From Amphirosellinia nigrospora (lineage: Eukaryota > Ascomycota > Sordariomycetes > Xylariales > Xylariaceae): a stretch of DNA of 64,000 bases. The DNA lies in the NCBI GenBank assembly GCA_004123355.1, contig SCHM01000002.1, positions 4,871,569-4,935,568 of the forward strand. The letters run 5' to 3'. A program made the position numbers and the translations under genes. Below are positions 22,930 through 34,450 of the stretch, piece after piece (positions within the stretch are counted from its first letter, which is position 1; each line of letters starts with the position of its first letter). The notes below the pieces were generated by a model. It saw only the letters and a list, made by a program, of their open reading frames with translations. It searched no databases and was not told where the DNA came from.

Positions 22930-25296
22930 ATGACAGAGGCACTTCACAATACCGGCGTTCCGACCGAGTTTGCAGACTGCGCGATCTGCCATGACATTTG
23001 GCTGCGATTGACTGGCTCTGCACCAAAGGAACCTACGCTTATAGGATCGTTTGAGCAGGGACTCTCGTCCGGCTGTCCAACACACACACCTCTGCTTGAA
23101 GCATTTCGCGATAGTCATACAAAATCTAGGGTTGTTCATGAATGCGAAGACATCGGTATTGGGTGGAGTTCACCCGTTACCCTAATCTCATCACTGAAGA
23201 GAGGAGGGACCGCTTGGACATTGCTCCTTGCGAATACAACTTCAGCTCAAAACTCCGCCGGCGAAGGTAGAATCCTGAATCCTGACTGGATCGATGTTCC
23301 ATTTTTGCGGGAATGCAAAACAAAGTGCCAGCAGACGCATGGCGAGAAATGCAGTAATCCCATGAGGATCTCGCCCGTCACGCCCATGTTGTTGGTTGAT
23401 GTCCAGCGTAATTGCTTGGTCTCGGGCCAAGACGCAGGCCCGTATGTAGCCTTAAGTTACGTGTGGGGACATCGAGCTCTCCGCGACGGTTCAATCTCCC
23501 CCATGGGTTGGTGCAAAGCTTAAGCGAGCCAAGCGGGCTGGACTCCTCGGAGGCGGAGCCTTATATCTCCCCATAATCCGTCGTGCCATTGCCCTAACCG
23601 CTCTGATCGGTGAGCGCTGGCTTTGGGTCGATGCTCTGTGCGTCCCTCAGGGGGATTTTGAAAGTAGCAGCGAAACAAATAGAAATGATGGGCGCCATAT
23701 TTGGTGGGGCTGTCGTGACTATCATCTCAGCCGATGGCGATGTTGAGAGTGGATTGTTAGGCTTGGAAGGGGTTTCACCGTCCCGAAAACTAGACCAGAA
23801 GATCATACCTTTTGGGAGCGAACGAATTGTTGTTGCCCGGCACGGCATTTTTTCCTGGGATCACGGGTCCACCTATCAGAAACGGGCTTGGACCTACCAG
23901 GAATTTAAAATGTCAGCAAGGGCAATTTGGTTTTTAGACGGGTTGGTTAGTTGGAAATGTCAGTGTAGTGTGCGGGACGAGGAACTTATGGCCAGTTCGA
24001 GTTTCCGCCACATACATCGACCCCAGGCCTCGGACTATTCTCGCAGGCATCCCTGACGTTGAGTCAATCAGTCATATGTTGTCAGATTACAACAATCGAC
24101 AACTATCTTACCCAGAGGATAGTCTAGCCGGAGTTCAAGGCTATTATCTGTGCTTAGCCGGGCATTTCGAGGAAGGCTTTTTGGTGAGTTGAATACCACC
24201 TACCACCCGAAGACCCTCATAGTATTGACTGATCTAGTACGTGAACTTTTATTTTACAATCTCAATTTTCGAAGACGATTGGCTCTCCAAAGTACTATTA
24301 TCCTTAATGGCACTTTATCTATTATTGCTAGATATGGACTGCCAGAAACTCACTTTGATCGCTTTCTAGGTTGGAATCCACTTGGGGTCACGTGAATCTC
24401 CAGCGTCGAGTACGGTCAGATCGACCTAGCAGTGCTAATCGGGCCATCTGAACTCCCTTCATGGTCGTGGGTCGGGTGGCAAGGACTCATTGACGTTGGT
24501 AGCCGCTATGATGCAACGCATTACAATCCACGCTGTTCAAGGATGCTGTAACAATTCCTATTGGACCTGGTATACGAGCGACTCACCAAAAAGAACCCAA
24601 CCGCCGGAAGCTCAAGCCGACATTCCTAGAAAATATTTCCAAGTTCAAAGAAGTCGGACACACCTTGCCTCCGGGAATGGACAAGGTTCAATATGCCGGC
24701 AACAGGTGAATTCAGGGAGAGAACCGAGTATCTACCCGAGATGGATGCGGAGAATACCTCACAGCCATAAAAATACCATGCAAATGGATGAAGAAATGAA
24801 ATTCTACTATCCGTTTCCGGTTGTGGACATCACAGAAGATACGCCACCCCAAATGCCACCACAGACGGCTTACCTGTTCTGCGAAACTCAGAGGGCTCGG
24901 CTCCATGCCACGCCGCTGGAAAAGAAGACTCCCCTTTTAGGCGATGATATGGAGAAATTTATGATGAACCTTCGAGACGATAATGATATCATAATTGGGA
25001 AGCTCCATGTCCATAATGAGGAACAACTGTCCCTGTTGACCAGTAGTAAGGCACCCGACAAGGGTCCACCAAAAAATCAGGTCGAAGTGGTGGCTATCAG
25101 CAAAAGGCGTGAGTATGCGAAGACCTGGAACGAGGAGCTCCAGCGGTACGATCACCCTGTTACGAAGGAGAATCTCTATGTTGTACTTTGGGTGGAATGG
25201 GTTGACGGGGTAGCGTATCGATTGGCTGGTGGGACCGTTGAAGAAAAGGCTTGGGAGAAGCTCGACCTCGAGAACGTGTCGCTTGTACTGGGTTAA
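22930..25296 (+). pseudogene. HET-domain (heterokaryon incompatibility) protein, frame-broken
   Basis: Landmarks appear in order. They are an N-terminal Cys motif (CAICHDIW) with ECPSH-like text, then the HET core GPYVALSYVWG, RAIALTALIGERWLWVDALC and VVTIISADGD. After these come RAWTYQEF, LSYPEDSLAGVQG and the late motif LPSWSWVGWQGLID, ending with LENVSLVLG at 25,293. HET proteins trigger compartment lysis and cell death when incompatible hyphae fuse, or act downstream of NLRs. Pieces occupy all three frames. Breaks lie near 23,480-23,510, 23,560, 23,675 (extra A), 24,045, 24,183 (T run) and several between 24,540 and 24,800. One in-frame TGA lies at 24,393-24,395. The intact protein would be about 780 residues, normal for the class. 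Sequence between breaks is well kept, so inactivation is recent or partly a consensus artefact. The start ATG at 22,930 follows a leader without upstream in-frame coding. Confidence 0.8.
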
Positions 25297-25561
25297 AATC
25301 TATGACGGCATGTTGAGGACTCACCGACAAAGAAAGCTTCTAAGACTAAGGCGCAAACACATAGGGAGTTTAGAAAAAGCTCGTTAGCGCTAGCGAATAA
25401 ACAATACACAAACCGTTTTCTGCACTAATGCGAAGGTTCGGCTTGGGCGCATTTGTCGTATGTTCACGCGCTCTTGTGAACTGCTAGAATTCATCGATTT
25501 AAGTAACATTTAGGACATTCGGCTTCGTAAAATAATGTTTTTCAGCATCTTTATCACGTTT
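25297..25561. other. 3' flank of the HET gene up to the copia target site
   Basis: Normal composition with no gene. It ends in CGTTT (25,557-25,561), the left copy of the target duplication of the LTR element that begins at 25,562. Confidence 0.6.
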
Positions 25562-25723
25562 TATCAAAAGTAGTAGAAATATATACTTGTAGTATAGCAA
25601 TAAATAGATTATATTAAATTAAAATAACTAAAAAGTAGGTTTAAGTTTAAAGGACTTAAAAGATATATATAATATATATATATATAAATAAGTAAAATAT
25701 ATTACTTTTTATTTAATTTATTA
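25562..25723 (-). repeat. 3' LTR of the copia-type element
   Basis: Direct repeat of 33,194-33,350, and more AT-shifted than its partner. Confidence 0.8.
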
Positions 25724-28700
25724 CTTTTATTTATTTTAAACATTTATAAAAATAAAAATAAAACATAAAAATATTATAATATATAAAACTTATAAAGTAG
25801 TAAAACTTAAATAAATTTCCCTTTTTTTTTTGCTTTTATGCTAAATTTTTTATAAAAACCTAGATCTTTTAAGTATTATTGTTTAATTTAGCGACTTAAA
25901 CTTTTTAATATTTTATTTAAAGTTTTTTAAATACTAATAAAACCTATAAAACTTTTATAAAAAAAAAAAAAAAAAAAAAACACGGGCTAAATAAATAGTT
26001 ATATAATTAGTTAATTAATTAAATATAGTTTTTTAAACAAAAATCGTCGGGTTTAAAATATAAATAATTTTTTAAAATAATTTATCGATAAATTTATAAT
26101 AATATTATATATTAAATATAAATTTAACTATTTAAAATATAGTTTATGTTTATTATATAGCTAGCTAGCTTACGAACTTTTTTTAATAAATATTCGTAAA
26201 AAGTTCGTTATTTTTTTTAGTACGTTTTTTATTTTTAATTCTAATATTATATTATTAATAAAGTTATAATTTTAAAATATTATAATTTTACTTTTGCTAA
26301 AATTAATAATAATAATTATAGTATATATATATTATATTATTTTTTATAAGTTTTTATTAATAATTTAATAAATATAAAAATAAACTTAGCTATATTTTTT
26401 TACTATTTTTTTAAAAGTTATAAAAAGTACCAAAAATATTTTATATATATATTAAATATTACTCCGTAAATATGTTAGTTTTTTTATTATTTAAACAGCT
26501 TTTAAATATTATTTTTAAATAAATATAAAATATTATTAAAAATAAAATTATAAAACTGCTTTAAATAAATAATAAATTCGTTATTTATAGTTTTAAAATC
26601 TAATAAAAACTTGCTAAAAAAACTGATTAAATTTATTAATATTATTATTAGTAGTTAAAACTTTTATTATTATTAAAAATAAATAATAAAAATTATATAT
26701 TAAAAAAAGTTTAATTTAAATAATTTAAAAATAATAATTAAAATATAGGTAAAAAATTATAGCAAAATATAAAATAATTAATAAAATATAAAATTTTTAT
26801 AATAACGCTAGTTATATAATATAAAACTTTAATTTAATAATATCTTATTATAAAACTTTTATTTATTTTAACTTTAAAATAATATAAAAAATAAAAAACT
26901 TATTTTTTAATAAAACTTTAATTAGTTTATTCGCTATTTATTAATTAATAAAATATATTATAATTTAATATTTTTAATAGTTTATTATTTATAAATAAAC
27001 TTTAATTAAATAATTATATATTTAATATTAATATAATATAATAAATTATTAATTAATATTATAGTTTTTTAATTATTATTATAAATAATAATAGTTTTAA
27101 TCTTTTAAATAACGTTTAATTTATTAAATAAAAACTTTAGCTATATTGTTTTTTTATTATTTATATTTAACTAATATATTTAGCTTTATAGAATAATAAT
27201 AATATAATAGTTTAACGTTTTAAACTTTAGCTTAAAGTTTTATTATTTATATTAAAAATATATTTAGAAATTAATTTTCAAGTTTTTTAATTTTTAATAT
27301 AATTAACGTTAATATAACTTATTAAATTATAAAATTCTTTATAATAAACTAATTTTATATTTATTATTTTTTTAAAATATTAAAATATATACTATAGTTA
27401 ATTTATATGCTTTATTTAACTTTATTATAAAATAACTATAAAAAATATAATATAAATAATATTTAATCGAATATTTAATATAATATATTAATAAACTAAT
27501 AATATTTATATATTAAGCTTTTTTTTTATTAAAATTATATAATTATTAGCTAAAAAATCGAAAACTTTAGTTTTTATTAAAATATTTTTAAATTTAACGT
27601 TTTAAAAATTAAAATTTTAAAATATTTTTTTAATATAAGCTTTTTTTAAAATAAATCGTTTAATTCGGCGTATTTTTTTAATAATTATTTTTAAATAATA
27701 AAAAAAAACTTAAATTAATTATATTAAACTTATTATATAATATTTTTTTAACTTTATTAATTTTTTTATAAAAAATATTATAATTAAAAAATCGTTAATA
27801 TATATAATAATATAAATATAATTTTTAATAAATATATTAATATTTATATCTAATAATATAAACTTTAAACTTTTAAAATATTATAAAAATTTCGTATTAT
27901 ATTTTAAATGTTTATTTAAGCTATATAAAACTTTATTTAGCTTATATATATAGCTAGTTTTATTTTTAAACTTAAAAAATTATTTTATATAAATTTTTTT
28001 TTAATATTTTATAAAAAATATTATTTTAATATTTATTTATTTAAACTTAAAATTTAAAACAATAATAATAATAAAAATAATTTTATAGTTTATAAATTTA
28101 ATTATAAAAAAAAGTTTTATTATAATTTAAATTTTTTATTTATTTAAAACTTTTAACTATTTAATAAACTTAATAATAAATAATTTTATTATTTAGTTTA
28201 TATTTTAGCTTAAAAATTTATTTTTTAATAATATTTTATATTTATAAATAATTAATAAATTATTTAAATTTTATTAATTAAAACTTATATTTATTATTTA
28301 TAATTTTAAACTAATTATATTAATAAATCTTATTTTAAGCTTATTTTAATTTTAAATTTTATAACTTTTATAAATATAAAAAAATAAATAATATTAATTA
28401 ATAATATTATTATTTAAAAAAAATTTATTTTATTAAATATTAATACTATTTAATAAATAAAATTAATAATAAAATTATATTTTTAATAAGTTTTTTATTT
28501 TAAATTATAAATTAAAATATTTTTTTAAACTATTAATATAATTAGAATATATTTTATAGAATATTTAATATATTTTTAATTTTAGTTTTAATTTTATTTT
28601 TAAACTTTTTAAAAATATATAAATAATTTAAGTTTTAAATTAATAATTATAAAACGTTTTTAAATTCTTTATATTATTTATTAAAAAATAATTATAATAA

Positions 28701-31700
28701 AATTATAAATATAAGCTTTAAAAATTAATTATTATTTTATTTTTAAATATAAAAATTATTTTGTTTTTTTAATAATTTATAATTTAATATTTTTTTTAAT
28801 TTAAAAATTTTTTAAAATTTAAGCTTTTTATTAATTATATAATATTATAATTAAATCTTTTAATATTTATAATAATAATAAAAAATTACTAAATATAAAT
28901 TTTAAAAAAATAATATAAATTAATAACTAATTTTTAATTAAAATATATATAATTTTTTTTTAAAAAAATATTATTAATATAAATTGTTATTAAAATTTAA
29001 AAAAATAATAATTTATAATAATTCTTTTTAATATTTTAATATAATATAAAACTTTATCTTTTATTAAATATTAAAGTTTTTTTTTTTAATAATAGTTTAA
29101 AATTTTTATTATTTAAAAATATATTAAGTTTAATAAGTTTTTATATATATTTTATAAAATTTTTAATTTTTTAGCTTAATAATTAAATAAAAATTCTTTA
29201 AATATATAATTATATATATTAATATTAACTAATATTTAATATTAATTTTATTATTTATAATAATAATAAAAAACCGCTAAATAATATTTTTAAAATATTA
29301 ATAGCTTTTTTAATAATATTATTTTATTAATATTAATTAATAATAAAAAATATAATATTATATTATATTATAATATAAAAGTTTAAAAATATTATTAATA
29401 AAAATAATTTTTTAATTTAAAATAATAATATAATAATATTATTTAAAACGTTTTTTTTAATTTAAAAAAATCTAAAAAATTTTTAAGAATTTTAATATTA
29501 ATTTTATAAAAAATATTTAAATTATTTTTATAAAATTATAAATATATTTATTATATAAATTAATTGTAATTTATAATTTAGTTTATTTAAATTAATATTT
29601 TATAAAATTTATATAAAAATTTTAGTTTTATATATTTTTATATCGTTTATTTTTATAAAAAGTTTTTTTTATTTTTTTTTTAATATATATTTATAAAAAT
29701 AATATTTTTAAATAAAAAGCTTTTATTAAATAATTTATTAAATATTTAAAACTTTAATCGTTTAAATATTTAAATTATTTATATTATATTTATATTTAAA
29801 ATTAAAAAAAAAAATATAAAAGCTAATATTAAACGCTATAATATTAATATTATTATTAAAATAAATTAAATATAAACTATTAATAGCTTAAATAAAAAAA
29901 AAAAATTTTTATTTTTAATATTTAATATTTTATTTTATTAAAAAAAATTTAGCTTTTTTTTTTAATAATTAAAAAACTAAAATTAAATTTACTTTTGTTT
30001 TAAAATAATATATAATATTATAAAAATTATTTTTTTTTATTAGCTATTAATTATAAAAATAAATATATAGTTTATTATTTTTTTATTTTAAAAATATTAA
30101 AACTAATATAAAATTTAATTATACAAATTTTTTTATAATAAAATATATATTAAGTATAATTTAAATTTAAAATATAAACTTTTTTTAATATTTAATTTAT
30201 TTAATTATTTAAAAAGTTTTTAAAGCTAATTATTTTAAATTATTATAAAGTTTTTATTATATAAGATTTTTTTAAAATATTATTAAAACTTTTATAAAAA
30301 CTATAAAAAAATCTTAAATTTATATTAATATTAAATATAGCTATAAAATAGTTTAGTTTAAATATTTTAAAAAAAATAATATTAGTTTTTAAATTAAAAA
30401 TAATAAAACTAAAATTATAGCTATATTAACGCTTTAAACTATAAATAATAATATATTAAAATTATTTATTTTTTTTAGCTTTTTTTTATTTTTTTTATTT
30501 TTTTATTTTTTTTATTTTTTTTTCGTTTAGCTTTTTATTGTATTATTTTTAAAAATAAAATAAAGTTTTTTTATTATATAAATAAAAACTATTACAATAA
30601 TTATACTTTAAATAATAAAATAATAATAATAAACTAATATTATTATTTTTAATTTTTTAGTTTTATTAATTATATTAAACTATTAATATAATTATTTTAA
30701 AAGTTGTTATTTTTTTAATAATTTTAGCGTTTTTATTTTTTTTAAAAAATATATTATAATTTTAATAAAATATAATAAAAAAAACCTAAAAAAATAAACT
30801 AAAAAAATAAAAAATTTATTAATAAAAAAAAACTTATTAAATTTATATATTTTATTAAATTTTATTAATTTATTTTAAATTATATAAAGTTTTATAATAA
30901 ATTTAATAATATTTTTTATAAATATTTAAAATAATATTATTTAGCTTATAAATAAATATTTAAAATATAATATTATTTTTAGTTATATTACTATAAAACT
31001 TTTAAAAATATTAATAATTATATAAATAAAAATTTCTTTTTTATAACTAATTAAATATTAATTTTAAAATAATATTAATTATTATTATTATTATTTTATT
31101 TATTTTTTTAATAGTTTATTTTATTTTTAAAATTTACGTTTTTTTTTTTTTTTTATAAGCTAAACTTTTAACGAATAATTAAATATTAATTTTTTATAGC
31201 TTTATTAATAAATAATTAAATATTTTTTTATATAAAAAAAATAATTTTTTAAAAACTTTAATATAAAGATTTTTATAGCTATTTATTATTTTTTTATTTA
31301 TTTCGATTTTATTATAAAGCTTATTTTATATAATCTTTAATACATAAAGCTATAAAATTAAAATTAAAAAATAAAAATATTATTTTAATAATTAATTATT
31401 TAGTTATTTCGAAAAACGTTATATTTAAACAAAAAAATAAAAATATAATAACGCTTAAACAAAAAACTCCGCAATAACTAAAAATATAATAATATTTAAA
31501 TAAATAACTTGGCTAAAAAATAGTTAAACTAAAAAAAAATAAACTTAATAAATATAAAAAAATTATTATAAATAATAACTTTTAAACTAAATAAATTTAA
31601 ATTATTTAATAAAAAAAATAATAATATTCTAAATTTAATAAAATATTCTATAAAAGTTTAAAATATATAAAAAATAATTATTATTAATAATACTTTTAAT

Positions 31701-32372
31701 AAATAATTTAATATTTAAAAAATTTAATTTAATAATAAAATAAAAAAATTATTTTTATTAAAAAACTAAATTTTAAATAAAAAAAAACTTTATTTTAAAA
31801 AAATCGTTTAATATTAGCTTATTATTTTATAAAAATTTTTAATTTATAAAAGAAATACTAAAAAAAAAACTTTAATACTTTTTAAATATAAAAATTAATA
31901 ATTTAATAAAAAAAATAATAAAAAAACTTTCCTTAATTAAGCTTAGCTTTTATAATTAATTAAAATTCTATAACTAGTATTAAATATAGTATAGCTAAAT
32001 ATATTATAACGTTTTAAAAAAAAATTAATTTATTTTAATATAAAAAAAAAATTAAAAAACGTTATTTTTATTGCGTATTTTTTTTACGTCCGGTTTTGCT
32101 ATAATTAAATATTTAAAAAAGATTTTTTAATAAAATAAATAAATAAAATAACTATCCGGAATATTTATAAAATAGTTTAATATTTATAAAAAAATCTTAA
32201 TAATATCTTTAAATAGCATTAAAATATATAAATTCTATAAATCTAAATTAAATATTATTATATTAATTTATATTTTTTAGCTATAATATTAAAAAAATAG
32301 CTTATAAAAAACAATTATAATATAAATAATATTTTAATTAAAAAACAATATAAATAAGCTATTCTAAGCTTA

Positions 32373-33186
32373 ACGTACCACACAAGCATCCTGGCCACAC
32401 AAGTATCCTGGCCACTTAAGCTTGGCATTTTACTAAAATTATAATAACTTTACGGAACTAAGGCTTAATCGGGAAATAATTTATAGGGTTAATATATAAC
32501 TATATATAGTATATAAATATAATTTTTTTAATTTTTTACGCTAGCTTAATAAGGTTATAAACCCCGGTTTTTAAAGTAAGCTAAAAATAAAGCTAAAATA
32601 AAATCCTAGTTAATACTAGCGTATAATTTTATTTAAAATTTTAAAAAAATAAAATTAGATTTAGTACTTTTTATATTATAATATTTTTTTTCGAATTTTT
32701 AAGCCAGGTTTAATATTTCTTTTTATTTTTTAAAGTATAAAATATTATATTTTTTTTATTATTTTTTATTATTTTATTATTTTTTTTATTTTTTTATTTT
32801 TTTTTATTGATTTTTTTATACTTTAAAAAATAAAAAGAAATATTAAACCTAGCTTAAAAAATTCGAAAAAAATATATATAATATAAAAAAACGTACTAAA
32901 TCTAATTTTATTTTTTTAAAATTTTAAATAAAATTATACGCTAGTAGTAACTAGGATTTTATTTTAGCTTTATTTTTAGCTTACTTTAAAAACCGGGGTT
33001 TATAACCTTATTAAGCTAGCGTAAAAAATTAAAAAAATTATATTTATATACTATATATAGTTATATATTAACCCTATAAATTATTTCCCGATTAAGCTTA
33101 GTTCTGTAAAGTTATTATAATTTTAGTAAAATGTTAAGCCTAAGTGGCCAGGATACTTGTGTGGCCAGGATGCTTGTGTGGTACGT
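32373..33186. mobile_element. 814-bp foldback MITE with full-length inverted arms, Tc1/pogo-like ends
   Basis: The two halves are inverted copies along almost their whole length (about 32,373-32,735 and 32,815-33,186), around an AT-rich loop of TTA/TTTA repeats. The ends read acgtaccacacaagc.. and ..gcttgtgtggtacgt, flanked by TA on both sides (32,371-32,372 and 33,187-33,188). Each end carries two copies of a 17-base word (ccacacaagYatcctgg). TA target sites and end-repeated words are typical of Tc1/mariner-pogo (Fot1-like) non-autonomous elements. There is no coding capacity. A truncated arm of the same family lies at 42,412-42,630. The outer ends are much less AT-shifted than the surrounding copia sequence, which suggests insertion after the host element had been RIPed. 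Confidence 0.85.
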
Positions 33187-33193
33187 TATAACC

Positions 33194-33350
33194 TATTAAA
33201 AGTAATAGAATATATACTTATAATATAACAATAAATAAATTATATTAAATTAAAATAACTAAAAATAAGTCCAAGTCCAAAAAACTCGGGGATATATATA
33301 ATATATACATACAGGTAGGTAGAATATATCACTCCCCACTTAATTTAACA
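33194..33350 (-). repeat. 5' LTR of the copia-type element
   Basis: It keeps GC-richer words (ccaagtcc, ctcgggg, caggtaggtag, cactccccac) that are TA-rich in the other copy. The right end taatttaaca abuts the CGTTT target duplication. Confidence 0.8.
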
Positions 33351-34450
33351 CGTTTATATTAATAATACCGAGATGTAATATAGGATCGAATATCGTCTAA
33401 TAAGCTCTTTTCTTATCAGCAAAGTCTGGTCAGCAACGCGAATAAACCGGATACCTCCGGAACTTATAAAATCAATCGCAATGTAGAAGGATTAGAGTAA
33501 TTAAATAGTTAGAAAATCTTTTATGGTTATACATCCTCCATGTCAATTATCCTTGGCTATTAGCTGACTTCTTCGGGATTGCTACCTATATGCGGCTACT
33601 CACATAATAATGCATGCAGGCCTTATACCATTGCTTACTTCATATGCTCAGCCCACGTTGGCACAATCACATCTATCATACACATCTATGCTTCGCCTCA
33701 TTAGATGCGACAACTTATGTCAAGTCGTATTCAACTTGCTGGTGGATTCAGGGCAGTTGCCTGGCTGCAGTAATGGTTGCCTTCTTGGTCCACGTACACA
33801 TTGTGACATGCATACCTCTGGTATGCTCAGCCGCAAGGATCCGTTTCTAGGGTATCATTGCTGACCATCCACACTTTTTTCATTCCATTTCACGCATCCT
33901 TCTCTTTCTTTCTCATCTATGCCATGTTACGGATCCAATCATCAATATGCGGCTATGAAATGTTGGGGCGAGGCTCTAATTTCACGTCATCATACTTCCT
34001 GGTCATTTGGCGGTACCTAGCTGCCTGCTGAACTTGTGTACCTGGTAGGCATCGCAACTATCTAATCTTCTTGCTCAACAATCCGTTCCTTGGCCTGGCA
34101 AGTCCAACGTAGCCGTTACGTTTGATTTTGGCTATTAATGTTGGATTGACATAATTACCTACTTAATCTACGCAGGGTATAAGCGGGGTGGAACAGCGTG
34201 GTGAGAGACACTATGAAGTACCTATGTCGTTGTTATGCCATTAACCACCACCCGCCTCCCAGTGTCGAGATACCAACCGTTGTTCGCGCCACTTTATGGT
34301 CATAGGGTAGTTAGGAAGGAGGTAAGATTATCAACAGATTATTGATGCTTGCAATTGCCTCCTATTCTATCGGCAAGGGCGACGTTTGACATCACGGATA
34401 TTCATGCCAGCGAGCAGCATATTTCAGCATCAACTACTAGCATCGCAGTT
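33351..34450. other. Intergenic region upstream of the NLR gene
   Basis: Normal composition beginning with the right CGTTT target copy. Overlapping small frames at 33,610-33,864 do not look like protein. I see no RNA gene or repeat. The last few hundred bases should contain the NLR promoter, but I see no clear core element. Confidence 0.5.

Larger units (their letters stand above)
25562..33350 (-). mobile_element. Ty1/copia-type LTR retrotransposon, complete in outline, RIP-degraded
   Basis: LTRs of about 160 bp lie at 25,562-25,723 and 33,194-33,350 with TG..CA-type ends (taatttaaca at the right). A perfect 5-bp target duplication, CGTTT, flanks the element (25,557-25,561 and 33,351-33,355), so both ends are sure. 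Minus-strand codons near 27,790-27,830 recall the copia reverse-transcriptase YVDD region (text like YIIIYINDFLI), which sets the orientation; the 5' LTR is therefore the right one. The interior is degraded throughout with no long reading frame. A 22-base poly-A run lies at 25,959-25,980. A foldback MITE (32,373-33,186) is inserted at the primer-binding region next to the 5' LTR. Length without the MITE is about 7 kb. Confidence 0.82.

Noticed and set aside
12745-25296. A secondary-metabolite or other biosynthetic cluster in island 1
   Set aside because: The genes are FTA2-like, hypothetical, GT90 and HET. No backbone enzyme, transporter or regulator is present.
33610-33864. Two overlapping plus-strand frames of about 80 codons upstream of the NLR gene
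   Set aside because: Both frames are open by chance over the same DNA, and neither has protein-like patterns or a matching neighbour.
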